In this document: positions 38,451 to 49,765 of the stretch, piece by piece | How positions within the stretch are numbered: the first letter of the stretch is position 1 | Layout of the letters: every line of letters begins with the position of its first letter | NCBI GenBank assembly: GCA_964606085.1 | Contig: CAZSFD010000018.1 | Coordinates: forward strand, 1-64,000 | Direction: 5' to 3' | DNA: 64,000 nt | Source: CAIQJJ01 sp964606085 | GTDB lineage: Bacteria; Chloroflexota; Anaerolineae; Anaerolineales; UBA4823 | Position numbers and translations under genes: made by a program | The notes under the pieces: model-generated | Database searches by the model: none | Told to the model about the DNA's origin: nothing | Seen by the model: only the letters and a program-made list of their open reading frames with translations

Positions 38451-39319
38451 CCCGGTTTGCGCAGCAAAAAGGCGTACACGCCCAACCCCACCCCACCCAA
38501 CAAGAACAAAATCCCCCCGATCAGAAAGAACGGCGATAAGCCAGCCGATGTTTCAGGCGGCTCGCTGGCGATGATCTCAAGCGGCTGTTCGGCAGCCGTT
38601 TCGGCGTTGGCCTGCGCACCGAAGGCCAGGTAGTTGAAACTGCCCGCTTGCAGTTCGAGCGATTGATCGGTCATGGTGGTGGCATTGTAGCCATCGGGAA
38701 TAGCGATGCTGATGTTATAGGCCCCCTGAAGGGTGTCGGTGAAGATGACATAGCCGCTGGTGATATCCCATCCATAATCGTAATCCCAGTTGCATACCGA
38801 GGCATTATCGTACTCCTCTGAGCGGGCGGTGCGCGATTCTTTGCCGGTGCGATCCATCACGCTGATCACGCCACCTGCCAGGGGCGGCTCATCTTCTTCA
38901 CGGGCAGCGTTGCCGTTCAGGTCTTCGTAGAGGACGATGCACAGCACGCCCCAGCCGGGTTCGGGGGTGGGGGTAGGCGTGACGGGTCGCGGCGTGGGGC
39001 TGGGGCCGGGTGTGGGGCTGATAGCCGCCGGGCCGCCCAACCCCAGGAAGACCTCATCCCCCGGTCGGATGGTGTGTTCTTGCGTCCATTTGTTGATTTC
39101 GTACAGCCGTTCCAGCGAGATATTGAAGATGGCCGCGATGCGCCAGATGCTGTCGTTTTCCTGGACGATGTAGACGATACGCCCATCTGGGCCAGGCGTG
39201 GGCGTGGGGAACAGGGTGAACTGCGCCGCCGGGGCCGCCGAGGCCGAACGTCCCAAACTGGCGAAGCAGGCCATCCCCGCCGCAATCAGCACGATGAGGA
39301 AGGATATTTTGAGTTTCAT
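38447..39319 (-). CDS. LysM-domain envelope protein with C-terminal membrane anchor
   Basis: A 290-residue exported protein. The signal peptide covers residues 1-29. One LysM domain follows (about residues 48-93, with IVQENDSIWRIAAIFNISLERLYEINKW), which binds peptidoglycan glycan. A Pro-Thr-rich linker (PTPGPSPTPRPVTPTPTPEPG) leads to a beta-sandwich with an SdrD/Cna-B-like start (LYEDLNGNAAREEDEPPLAGGVISV), and a final transmembrane helix and RKPG tail anchor it. It is probably a cell-wall-associated surface protein. Proline-threonine linkers of this kind are common in Anaerolineae exoproteins. Confidence 0.85.
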   Translation of the reverse strand: MKLKISFLIVLIAAGMACFASLGRSASAAPAAQFTLFPTPTPGPDGRIVYIVQENDSIWRIAAIFNISLERLYEINKWTQEHTIRPGDEVFLGLGGPAAISPTPGPSPTPRPVTPTPTPEPGWGVLCIVLYEDLNGNAAREEDEPPLAGGVISVMDRTGKESRTARSEEYDNASVCNWDYDYGWDITSGYVIFTDTLQGAYNISIAIPDGYNATTMTDQSLELQAGSFNYLAFGAQANAETAAEQPLEIIASEPPETSAGLSPFFLIGGILFLLGGVGLGVYAFLLRKPG

Positions 39320-39338
39320 AGGCGTAAGGAAGGTTGCT

Positions 39339-39627
39339 CAGGCGGCGGCGCGTGGCAGGCGTCGCAAGACGGCGCGCACAACCCAAAACGCCGCCAGCCA
39401 GGTGAGCAGGTTGAGGGCGATGAAATAGCCCTGCAAAAGCAGGTTGCCTGAGTTGAAGATCGGCGATGGCGGTGGGTACCCGCCGCCAATGCCGTCAACA
39501 CCCAGGCCCCGTGCAAATAGACGAGGCGCACATTGGCACCGAGAGATTTTTCCTGCGGGCCGAGAAAGGTCAATAGCAGAATAGCAGCCAGGGTGATGGC
39601 AAACTGAACGAGGGGGGATGACAACAT
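39339..39627 (-). pseudogene. frameshifted small membrane-protein gene
   Basis: From ATG 39627 the frame encodes a hydrophobic MLSSPLVQFAITLAAILLLTFLG and GANVRLVYLHGAWVLTALA, then runs into low-complexity Arg/Ser/Cys-rich sequence. In another frame, from about 39480, a plausible second half appears: SPIFNSGNLLLQGYFIALNL then LLTWLAAFWVVRAVLRRLPR, ending at 39339. A frameshift, probably with an internal deletion, has joined the two halves. The YLHGAWV segment faintly recalls heme-handling CcmC/CcsA proteins. No function is assigned. Confidence 0.6.
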
Positions 39628-39697
39628 GGGGCGACTCCGAAGGTCAAGTATACTCGCCTTTAAGTCAGGTGCAACGCGCGTTTTTGCCACCGAATTT

Positions 39698-39726
39698 TTG
39701 ACAGTTCCCCCATCTTTTGGTACGAT
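39698..39726 (+). promoter_or_regulatory. sigma-70 promoter of the GreA/B-C-type gene
   Basis: TTGACA (39698-39703), a 17-bp spacer and TACGAT (39721-39726), giving a leader of about 23 bases. Confidence 0.75.
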
Positions 39727-39755
39727 GACACGACTTTTCCAGAAAAGGGTGCAAC

Positions 39756-40175
39756 ATGACCACTGCCGATTTTGTACGCCTGCACAGCCGCGTCACCGTA
39801 GAAATGGTAGATGCCAGCGGCGGCACAGAGCAGGCCGAATATACCCTGGTGCAGGCCAACCAGGCCGACTACAAAGCCGGGCTGCTGGGTGAAAATACGC
39901 CACTTGGCCGGGCGCTGCTGGGCCACCGCACCGGTGAGCGCATTCCCTATTGCGTGGGCGATCTACGCCAGGTGCGCATCCTGGCGGTCGCGGCATCTGC
40001 TGGCGGAATAGCCAACGATGCCGCTGAAAAGCGCCGCTCCGCCGTGCAGCAGGCCGCCAACGAATCGGAGATCATCAATCAGTTGATCTTTGCCACCGCC
40101 CGCGGCAGCAAATGGGGCGATTACGATGTGGATGTGGATAAATTGTTGGCCGATACCCAACCGAATGATTCTTGA
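39756..40175 (+). CDS. GreA/GreB C-terminal domain protein
   Basis: A 139-residue protein. Residues 10-75 form a GreA/B C-terminal FKBP-like domain (YTLVQANQADYKAGLLGENTPLGRALLGHRTGERI). The N-terminal coiled coil that inserts into the RNA polymerase secondary channel is missing, and a helical tail follows instead. It may bind RNA polymerase like Rnk or act as an anti-Gre factor, but cleavage stimulation is unlikely. AAAAGGG lies about six bases upstream. Its stop codon overlaps the -35 box of the lacI-type gene. Confidence 0.8.
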   Translation: MTTADFVRLHSRVTVEMVDASGGTEQAEYTLVQANQADYKAGLLGENTPLGRALLGHRTGERIPYCVGDLRQVRILAVAASAGGIANDAAEKRRSAVQQAANESEIINQLIFATARGSKWGDYDVDVDKLLADTQPNDS

Positions 40176-40214
40176 CAGGCCATTTAGGGGATGATAGCAT
40201 GGCAACGTTACCAT
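40172..40214 (+). promoter_or_regulatory. promoter with LacI-type operator
   Basis: TTGACA (40172-40177), a 17-bp spacer and TAGCAT (40195-40200). Overlapping the -10 and transcription start is ATGGCAACGTTACCAT (40199-40214), a 16-bp dyad with a central CG and one mismatched pair, as in LacI/GalR operators. The regulator gene starts 19 bases later, so autorepression is likely. Confidence 0.82.
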
Positions 40215-40233
40215 ACCCAGGAAAACGATATTT

Positions 40234-41250
40234 ATGCCTACGATTCGAGATGTTGCCCGGCGGGCCAGCGTGGCCCCCATTACCGCCTCGCGTGTGATCA
40301 ACAACACGGGCTATGCCAGTGAAGCCGTGCGCCAGCGCGTGCGCCAGGCCGCCGACGAACTCGGCTACACCCCCAACGCCCTGGCCCGCAGTCTGCGCTC
40401 CAACCAGACGCGCACCCTGGCCCTGGTGCTGACCGACGTCACCAACCCTTTCTGGACGACGGTGGCGCGCGGCGTGGAAGATACTGCCAGCGAAGCCGGT
40501 TTCCACGTCATCCTGTGTAACACCGATGAATCCGAAGCCAAGCAAGAAACCTATCTTGAAACGCTGGTGCAAAAACGCGTGGACGGCATGTTACTCGTCC
40601 CGGCGGGCAGCCACCCCCAGCCGATCCACTACCTGCGCCAGCAGAATATCCCCGTGGTGGTGCTGGATCGCTGGCTGCCGGGCTTACAGGTGGACAACGT
40701 GCGCAGCGACTCGCGCGGCGGCGCCTGCGAGCTAACCCGCTTGCTGCTCGCCCTCGGCCACCGCCAGATCGCCGTCATCAGCGGGCCGCGCGGCGTCTCG
40801 ACGGCGGAAGACCGCGTGGCGGGCTACCGCCAGGCATTGGCAGAAGCGGGCGTTACACCGCCGGATGCGTGGGTGCGCTATGGCACCTTCACCATCGAAA
40901 GCGGCCAGGCCATGATGAACGAAATTCTGGCCCTGCCCGAACGCCCGACAGCGCTCTTCGCCTGCAACAACTTCCTCGCCATCGGCGCGCTCAAGGCGCT
41001 GCGCCAGGCCGGGCTGGATGTACCAGGCGACATCTCTGTGGCTGGTTTCGACGACCTGCCCGCCGCCATGGTGGTTGACCCCTTCCTGACGGCTGCCGCT
41101 CAACTGCCCTACGAAATGGGCCAGCGCGCCACACAACTTTTGTTAGATCGCCTGGGCGGCGAGAAAAACGCGCCGGCCCGGGAAATTATCTTACCCGTCG
41201 CCATTCTCCGGCGACAATCTACACAAACTTTAGGAGCTTCAAATGACTAA
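40234..41250 (+). CDS. LacI-family transcriptional regulator
   Basis: A 338-residue repressor. The DNA-binding domain TIRDVARRASVAPITASRVINNTGYASEAVRQRV fills residues 3-37, with the hinge helix ALARSLRSNQTRT after it. The periplasmic-binding-protein-like core (about residues 62-335) ends with ATQLLLDRLGGEKNAP. Its effector is probably a sugar. It overlaps the GDP-mannose epimerase gene by eight bases, so it probably regulates its own operon through the operator at 40199. Confidence 0.95.
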   Translation: MPTIRDVARRASVAPITASRVINNTGYASEAVRQRVRQAADELGYTPNALARSLRSNQTRTLALVLTDVTNPFWTTVARGVEDTASEAGFHVILCNTDESEAKQETYLETLVQKRVDGMLLVPAGSHPQPIHYLRQQNIPVVVLDRWLPGLQVDNVRSDSRGGACELTRLLLALGHRQIAVISGPRGVSTAEDRVAGYRQALAEAGVTPPDAWVRYGTFTIESGQAMMNEILALPERPTALFACNNFLAIGALKALRQAGLDVPGDISVAGFDDLPAAMVVDPFLTAAAQLPYEMGQRATQLLLDRLGGEKNAPAREIILPVAILRRQSTQTLGASND

Positions 41251-42289
41251 AAATGTAATTGCTGCGACCGACCCCACCCTGAAAAAGGACGATTTGATCG
41301 TCGTTGCCGGTGCTGGCGGCTTCATTGGTGGTTCGCTGGTGCGCTACTTCCACGAACAGGGCTTCACCAATATCCGCGCCGCCGACAAAAAGCCCCTGCC
41401 CGATTGGTATCAGCGCACGCCGGGCGTTGACAGCCTGTGCCTCGATTTGAGCGAGAAAGAAAACGCCATCCGCGTCTGCGAAGGGGCTGTCGAAGTGTAC
41501 AACCTGGCCGCCGACATGGGCGGGATGGGCTTCATCGAACGCTTCCGGGTAGAATGCCTGCGCAGTGTGCTGATCAACACCCACATGATCGAGGCCGCCT
41601 ACCGCGCCGGCGCCCAGCGTTACTTCTTCTCGTCATCGGCCTGCGCCTACAACACCACCCTGCAGCAAGACCCCAACGTGCGCGCCCTCAAAGAGAGCGA
41701 CGCCTACCCTGCCATGGCTGAACGCGGTTACGGCTGGGAGAAGCTCATCTCGGAGATGTTCTGCGAAGAGTATTGGCACGAGCGCGGCCTGAAGACGGCG
41801 ATTGCCCGCTTCCACAACGTTTACGGCCCATGGGGCACCTGGGATGGCGGGCGCGAGAAGGCTCCTGCCGCCCTATGCCGCAAGGTGATCGAGGCCAAAG
41901 ACAGCGGCAAGCACGCGATCACCATCTGGGGCGATGGCACGCAGACGCGCAGCTTCATGTACATTGACGACTGCGTCTTCGGCATTGACCAGATCATGCA
42001 CTGCGAGAAACTGATCGCCACGCCGATCAACCTCGGTTCGAGTGAGTTGATCTCGATCAACGACCTGGTCAGCCTGGCCGAGGAAATCGGCGGTGTGAAA
42101 CTGCAACGCCACTACGATCTCACCGCCCCGCGCGGCGTGGCCGGGCGCAACTCTGACAACACCTTCATCCAGGCCACCCTCGGTTGGGAGCCTAAAACCC
42201 CCTTCCGCGACGGCCTGGCAAAAACCTACGCCTGGATCGAACAGCAGTACAACGACCGCAAGGCGGGTAAGCGCACGGTGAGAGACTAA
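41243..42289 (+). CDS. GDP-mannose 3,5-epimerase-like NAD-dependent enzyme
   Basis: A 348-residue extended SDR. The NAD motif AGAGGFIGGSLVRYF is near residue 22, the Ser of SSSACAYNTT and the Tyr/Lys of RGYGWEKLISEMF form the catalytic set, and RFHNVYGPWGTWDGGREKAPAALCRKV is strikingly like plant GDP-mannose 3,5-epimerase (GME). That enzyme makes GDP-L-galactose and GDP-L-gulose. Here it may supply L-sugars for surface glycans. It shares an operon with a GHMP-kinase-like gene and a LacI regulator. Confidence 0.88.
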   Translation: MTKNVIAATDPTLKKDDLIVVAGAGGFIGGSLVRYFHEQGFTNIRAADKKPLPDWYQRTPGVDSLCLDLSEKENAIRVCEGAVEVYNLAADMGGMGFIERFRVECLRSVLINTHMIEAAYRAGAQRYFFSSSACAYNTTLQQDPNVRALKESDAYPAMAERGYGWEKLISEMFCEEYWHERGLKTAIARFHNVYGPWGTWDGGREKAPAALCRKVIEAKDSGKHAITIWGDGTQTRSFMYIDDCVFGIDQIMHCEKLIATPINLGSSELISINDLVSLAEEIGGVKLQRHYDLTAPRGVAGRNSDNTFIQATLGWEPKTPFRDGLAKTYAWIEQQYNDRKAGKRTVRD

Positions 42290-42298
42290 ATCATTGCT

Positions 42299-42348
42299 GA
42301 TTTTGGATTGCTGATTGGCGATTTTGACCCAATCAGCAATCCAAAATC
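42299..42348. repeat. intergenic quasi-palindrome, GATTTTGGATTGCTGATTGG
   Basis: Perfect 20-bp arms 42299-42318 and 42329-42348 with a 10-nt loop, built of GATT(T)GCTGATT words. It separates the epimerase and GHMP-like genes and ends 17 bases before the latter's ATG, with no Shine-Dalgarno sequence between. Confidence 0.88.
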
Positions 42349-42365
42349 GAAAATCAACAATCCCT

Positions 42366-43121
42366 ATGCTTCCCTATCGCATGGCCTTCGCCGGTGGCTG
42401 GATCGATCAGCCGTTTGTTTCGCGGTGCAACCCCGAACCGCCGGGTTCGATGGTCGTCGTGGCTATCCAGCCGATTTGCCGCTTCATGGATCGCTGCGGC
42501 ATGGGGACGAGCACCCGTAAAGTGGCGGCAACCTTATGGGGCGATACGCTTCCCACGGGTAATCCAGCGGAACTGGTGCGCCAGCTTTATCGCGTTGAAA
42601 ACCAGCATAAACCCGAACCCTCTGGCTCGCAGGATATGGTCGGGCTGCTCTATCCGGGCGTCAACCGCCTCGATTACGATGCCGCCTGCGAGGGCGGCTA
42701 TTTCCCCGCCCATGTGGAAAGCTGCGTTGATCCTGCTGTGACCGCCTGGCTCGAAAGCGTGATCTACATGGTGGCGGTCAACCAGCGGCCACCGGGATAC
42801 AGCCCGTTGGGGATCAAAAATCTCGATCCGCAATGGATCCGCCGCCTGGGGCAATCGGGTAAAGATTGCTACGATGCCATCCTCGCCAAAGACCTGCGCG
42901 GCCTGGGCGAGAGCATGAACGAGAGTATGCGCTGCTGGGAAGCGCTCCTGCCGCACACCGTCTGCCACCCCAGCATTGATATTGACCTGATGGGCTTGCT
43001 GACACAGTATCAGCGGCGCTACGCCGGGGCGATGTATTCCGGCTGCGGCGGCGGGTATCTGTATGTGGTTTCCGATGAGCCTGTGCCGGGCGGCTTTCAA
43101 ATTGTCGTGCGCAATGGATAA
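42366..43121 (+). CDS. GHMP-kinase-like protein
   Basis: A 251-residue GHMP-superfamily protein. It opens with PYRMAFAGGWIDQPF, like the motif 1 of galactokinase and heptose kinases (PGRI...GEHTD-type). The motif 2 glycine loop is GMGTSTRKVA instead of GLGTSSA-type, and motif 3 is SGCGGGYLYVV. A sugar-1-phosphate kinase role beside GME would fit, but the altered loop makes activity uncertain. The start at 42366 is preferred because the upstream ATG at 42315 lies inside the hairpin. Confidence 0.72.
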   Translation: MLPYRMAFAGGWIDQPFVSRCNPEPPGSMVVVAIQPICRFMDRCGMGTSTRKVAATLWGDTLPTGNPAELVRQLYRVENQHKPEPSGSQDMVGLLYPGVNRLDYDAACEGGYFPAHVESCVDPAVTAWLESVIYMVAVNQRPPGYSPLGIKNLDPQWIRRLGQSGKDCYDAILAKDLRGLGESMNESMRCWEALLPHTVCHPSIDIDLMGLLTQYQRRYAGAMYSGCGGGYLYVVSDEPVPGGFQIVVRNG

Positions 43122-43174
43122 GGGTGTGTTCCATACCGGGTTTTTCAACTCCTGCTTTGAAAATAGCCCACTTT

Positions 43175-43232
43175 GTAGTGACGACGTAAGTCGCCATGCA
43201 AGTGGCGGCATGACGACTTACGTCGTCACTAC
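43175..43232. repeat. 19-bp hairpin in the 320-bp gap before the PFOR gene
   Basis: Perfect 19-bp arms 43175-43193 and 43214-43232, with GTAGTGACGACGTAAGTCG as the left arm and ACTTACGTCGTCACTAC on the right. The remainder of the gap 43122-43441 holds no gene. GTGACA at 43334 and TATATT near 43360 are too far apart to be a good promoter. Confidence 0.85.
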
Positions 43233-43441
43233 CATTTTCATCTTTTGGGGTGTTGCCAAAACATGACATCTCAAATAAAGCGCTCCAAAATCGAATGGGG
43301 TTCGAGGGGGAATGCCTCCGCAATCAAGAAACGTGACAGGTCGCACGCTTTTATGTGCTTTATATTACTGCCCGTTTACGCCTGGCGCGGCTAAACTTTT
43401 GTGTTGGTATCAAGCAACTTTTATTCGCATGGAGTAAACAC

Positions 43442-46987
<3,546 letters not shown>

Positions 46988-46993
46988 GAAGCC

Positions 46994-47075
46994 AGGGAGC
47001 AAGGGAGCAAGGGAGCGTGGGAGATTTTCTCTCCTGCCCCCTTGCTCTCCCACTCCCTCGCTCAAAGAAGAGGAT
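46994..47075. repeat. intergenic quasi-palindrome, GGGAGCAA words
   Basis: Tandem GGGAGCAA words on the left (46996-47020) are mirrored by CCCTTGCTCTCCCACTCCC-type words on the right (47038-47060). The pairing is imperfect. It separates the PFOR and DHOD-like genes. Confidence 0.7.
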
Positions 47076-47081
47076 ACGACC

Positions 47082-48077
47082 ATGACCGATTTGACAACTA
47101 CCTACCTGGGCCTCAAGCTCAAAAATCCGTTGGTGGCATCTGCATCCCCGCTCTCTGAGAAGGTGGAAACGGCCAAAAAGTTAGAACAGGCTGGCGTCTC
47201 AGCCATCGTGATGTACTCGCTCTTCGAGGAGCAGATCATCCACGAAAGCCTCGAACTCGATCACTTCCTCAGCCAGGGCGCGGAGACCTTCCAGGAAGCC
47301 ATGTCGTACCTGCCGGATACCGGCAAGTACACCCTGGCCCCCGATATTTACGTCGAACACGTCAAGAAGCTCAAAGCCGCCCTCGGCATCCCCGTCATTG
47401 GCAGTCTGAACGGCGTCTCGACCGGCGGCTGGATCAAGTACGCCAAGCGCATCGAAGAAGCTGGCGCCGACGCCCTCGAATTAAACCTGTACTATCTGCC
47501 CACCGACCCCAACCTGACCAGCGCCGAACTGGAAGACAACTACGTGACCCTGGTCAGCGATGTGGTGCGCAGCGTCAAGTTCCCGGTGGCCGTCAAGCTC
47601 AGCCCCTACTTCACCACCCTGCCGCACTTCGCCAAGCGTCTGGTGGATGCTGGGGCCAAGGGTCTGGTGCTGTTCAACCGCTTCTACCAGCCCGATTTCG
47701 ACCTCGAGAACCTGGAAGTCTGCCCGCACCTGGTGCTGAGCAACTCGAACGAAATGCGCCTGCCCCTGCGCTGGATCGCCATGCTGCACGGGCGCATCCA
47801 GACCGATTTCGCCCTCACCAGCGGCATCCACACCGCCGAAGACGTGATCAAGGCCATGATGGCTGGCGCCAACGTGGCGATGACCACCTCCGCCCTGCTG
47901 CAAAACGGCATCGGCCGCGCCGCTGAAATTCTGGCCGGCGTGCAAAACTGGATGGTCGAACACGAGTACGAGTCGATCAAGCAGATGCAAGGCAGCATGA
48001 GCCAGAAGTCGGTTGCCGAACCCGCCGCCTTCGAGCGTGCCAATTACATGAAAGTGCTGAACTCGTTCAGCCTTTAG
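47082..48077 (+). CDS. dihydroorotate dehydrogenase-like protein
   Basis: A 331-residue FMN-binding TIM barrel of the DHOD family, opening DLTTTYLGLKLKNPLVASASPLSEKVE. IPVIGSLNGVSTGGWIKYAKRIEEAGADALELNLYYLP and VAVKLSPYFTTLPHFAKRLVDAGAKGLVLFNR are family segments. It is not a pyrimidine-operon DHOD: the usual catalytic Ser/Cys loop is not evident, and such PFOR-linked members are of unknown reaction. AAGAGGA precedes the start. Confidence 0.82.
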   Translation: MTDLTTTYLGLKLKNPLVASASPLSEKVETAKKLEQAGVSAIVMYSLFEEQIIHESLELDHFLSQGAETFQEAMSYLPDTGKYTLAPDIYVEHVKKLKAALGIPVIGSLNGVSTGGWIKYAKRIEEAGADALELNLYYLPTDPNLTSAELEDNYVTLVSDVVRSVKFPVAVKLSPYFTTLPHFAKRLVDAGAKGLVLFNRFYQPDFDLENLEVCPHLVLSNSNEMRLPLRWIAMLHGRIQTDFALTSGIHTAEDVIKAMMAGANVAMTTSALLQNGIGRAAEILAGVQNWMVEHEYESIKQMQGSMSQKSVAEPAAFERANYMKVLNSFSL

Positions 48078-48096
48078 TGGAAGTTTTCCGCACAAA

Positions 48097-48134
48097 ACAG
48101 AAGGCCCACGGAGTTTTCTCCGTGGGCCTTCTGT
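48097..48134 (+). terminator. bidirectional Rho-independent terminator
   Basis: A perfect 17-bp stem (48097-48113 with 48118-48134) and a 4-nt T loop, 20 bp after the DHOD-like gene. It also stands downstream of the convergent SWIM gene. Confidence 0.9.
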
Positions 48135-48165
48135 GTGTGCCAGAAAGGCATTGCTGTGGGGAAGT

Positions 48166-48411
48166 CTATTCCTGAATGAGTTCCAGTTTTGCTTCTTCGA
48201 GGATCATTTCCAGGGCCATCGTGTGGCTGCAACTGCCACGCGCCACAAAGAAGTCGCAATCACAATGCCAGGTTTTATCTTGAAAAGAAACGGTATGCGG
48301 GTTATTGGTACCGTTGAACGTCACTGAAAGTCCCTGCACGCGAATACGGTCACGCTCTTCGTTGGCGTAACGCTTCGCTTTTTGAATTTTATTGATCATC
48401 GCTGAATCCAT
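48166..48411 (-). CDS. SWIM zinc-finger protein
   Basis: An 81-residue protein consisting almost wholly of one SWIM zinc finger: CDCDFFVARGSCSH (CxCxnCxH), residues about 50-63. The N-terminal half is basic and helical (INKIQKAKRYANEERDRIRV). SWIM fingers bind DNA or protein and usually sit in larger proteins. Standalone small ones are known in Chloroflexota and cyanobacteria. AAGGAG lies 10 bases before the ATG at 48411. Its leader contains a terminator-like hairpin. Confidence 0.82.
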   Translation of the reverse strand: MDSAMINKIQKAKRYANEERDRIRVQGLSVTFNGTNNPHTVSFQDKTWHCDCDFFVARGSCSHTMALEMILEEAKLELIQE

Positions 48412-48445
48412 CTGTTTGTATCTCCTTATCTGGGTGGGGTAATAA

Positions 48446-48475
48446 AAAGGCACGTGCCAACGCGCGCGTGCCTTT
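48446..48475 (-). promoter_or_regulatory. terminator-like hairpin in the SWIM gene leader (possible attenuator)
   Basis: On the minus strand AAAGGCACG (48467-48475) pairs with CGTGCCTTT (48446-48454), and a T-rich tract (TTTTTATTA) follows. It lies between the promoter at 48543-48571 and the ATG, so transcripts would meet it before the gene. Confidence 0.6.
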
Positions 48476-48542
48476 GAAAGTTCAGGTATTCAATTCTTGG
48501 GCGGTTTCCACTCGCATAGCGGCTATTCACCTCAGTGAACTG

Positions 48543-48571
48543 AGTATAAGCCTGATTTTGCCAAAAGTCAA
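48543..48571 (-). promoter_or_regulatory. sigma-70 promoter of the SWIM gene
   Basis: On the minus strand TTGACT (48566-48571), a 17-bp spacer, and TATACT (48543-48548). The predicted leader is about 125 bases. Confidence 0.72.
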
Positions 48572-48582
48572 TCGGCGTTTGT

Positions 48583-48611
48583 TTGTCAAAAGTGATCGTT
48601 GCCGTTATACT
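48583..48611 (+). promoter_or_regulatory. sigma-70 promoter of the epimerase gene
   Basis: TTGTCA (48583-48588), a 17-bp spacer and TATACT (48606-48611), divergent from the SWIM promoter 12 bases away. The leader is about 40 bases. Confidence 0.72.
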
Positions 48612-48657
48612 CGCGCCACTGCAACCATTTCCCCTTTCCCCCTTCACGGAGTACCTT

Positions 48658-49656
48658 ATGCGCATCCTCATCATTGGCGGCACAGGCCTGATCAGCACCA
48701 GCACCACGCATCTTCTTGCCGAACGCGGCGAACAGGTGACGCTGTATAACCGCGGCCAATCCACCTATCCCACCGCGCCCGGCGTTGCCACCCTGCATGG
48801 CGACCGCACCGATACCGCCGCCTTCGAGCGCCAGATGGCCGCCGCTGGCACGTTTGATGTGGTCATAGATATGGTCGGCTATGCTCCCGAAGACGGCGAG
48901 AGCGTGGTGCGTGCCTTTGGCGGCAAAGTCGGGCAGTTCATCTTTTGCTCCACGGTGGATGTGTATGCCAAACCGGCCTCCCGCTACCCCTACACCGAGT
49001 CTGAAGGCTACGGCGGCCTCAACGATTACAGCCGCAACAAGGTGATCATCGAGAAGCGCCTGTGGCAGGCTGCCGAGGCGGGCGCGTTCCCGCTGACGAT
49101 CATCCGCCCGGCCTACACCTACGGCGAGGGGCGTGGGCCGATCCACCCGATCAGTTGGGGGCGCTATCTCGACCGGGTGCGCAAGGGCAAGCCGGTGGTG
49201 GTGCATGGCGACGGGCAATCGCTGTGGGCGTGCAACCACGCCAGTGACGTGGGCCAGACCTTCGCTGCGGCCTGTGGCAACCCGGCAGCCTACAACCAGG
49301 CGTATCACGTCACCGGCGAGGAGTGGCTGACGTGGGATCAATACCATCAGCAAGCCGCGGATGCCCTGGGCGTGCCTTGCCCGCGGCTGGTTCACATTCC
49401 ATCAGATATATTGAGCCAACTGGGCATCACCATTTGCTCCGAAAATTTCCAGTTCCCCAATATCTTCGACAATGCCAAAGCCAAACGCGACCTCGGCTAC
49501 GCCTACACCGTCACCTGGAAAGAAGGTGTGCGCCGCATGGCCCGCTGGTTCGACGAACACCCCGGCACGCTCGAAAACAGTGATGACGACGACCGCGAAG
49601 ACCGCATCATCGCTGCCTGGGAGCGAACCTGCGCGCAGATGGTGAGCAGCGTTTGA
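48658..49656 (+). CDS. NAD-dependent epimerase/reductase, SDR family
   Basis: A 332-residue SDR protein. The NAD(P) motif IIGGTGLISTSTTHLLAERG is at residues 4-23 and VIDMVGYAPE follows. The active-site Ser/Thr lies in IFCSTVDVYAKP, and the Tyr-x-x-x-Lys is YSRNKVIIEK (Tyr-Ser-Arg-Asn-Lys). The C-terminal region with YHVTGEEWLTWDQYHQQAADALG is typical of the RhmD/isoflavone-reductase-like or CSP41-like group. The substrate is unknown. ACGGAG lies seven bases upstream. Confidence 0.87.
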   Translation: MRILIIGGTGLISTSTTHLLAERGEQVTLYNRGQSTYPTAPGVATLHGDRTDTAAFERQMAAAGTFDVVIDMVGYAPEDGESVVRAFGGKVGQFIFCSTVDVYAKPASRYPYTESEGYGGLNDYSRNKVIIEKRLWQAAEAGAFPLTIIRPAYTYGEGRGPIHPISWGRYLDRVRKGKPVVVHGDGQSLWACNHASDVGQTFAAACGNPAAYNQAYHVTGEEWLTWDQYHQQAADALGVPCPRLVHIPSDILSQLGITICSENFQFPNIFDNAKAKRDLGYAYTVTWKEGVRRMARWFDEHPGTLENSDDDDREDRIIAAWERTCAQMVSSV

Positions 49657-49740
49657 ATGTCATCCCCACGCTCGCCTTGGCCCTATCCCACCAAACTGGT
49701 CATCAGCCTGTTGCTGCTGGCGTTGGGCATTTATCATCGG
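49657..49740 (+). pseudogene. N-terminal remnant of a membrane-protein gene (AI-2E transporter-like)
   Basis: Immediately after the epimerase stop (TGAATG) a frame reads WPYPTKLVISLLLLALGIYH. This strongly resembles the first transmembrane helix of AI-2E/PerM-family transporters. It then breaks off into polypyrimidine words (CTGCTACTTGCCCCCTGC) that belong to the repeat class seen near 2770 and 32946. It looks like a 5' fragment left after deletion or repeat insertion. The family assignment is by eye. Confidence 0.4.
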
Positions 49741-49765
49741 CATCCCTCTGCCCCCTGCCCCCCTG

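Noticed and set aside
43330..43365. A promoter for the PFOR gene from GTGACA and TATATT
   Set aside because: The spacing is about 22 bp, beyond the workable range, and no better pair was seen in the gap.
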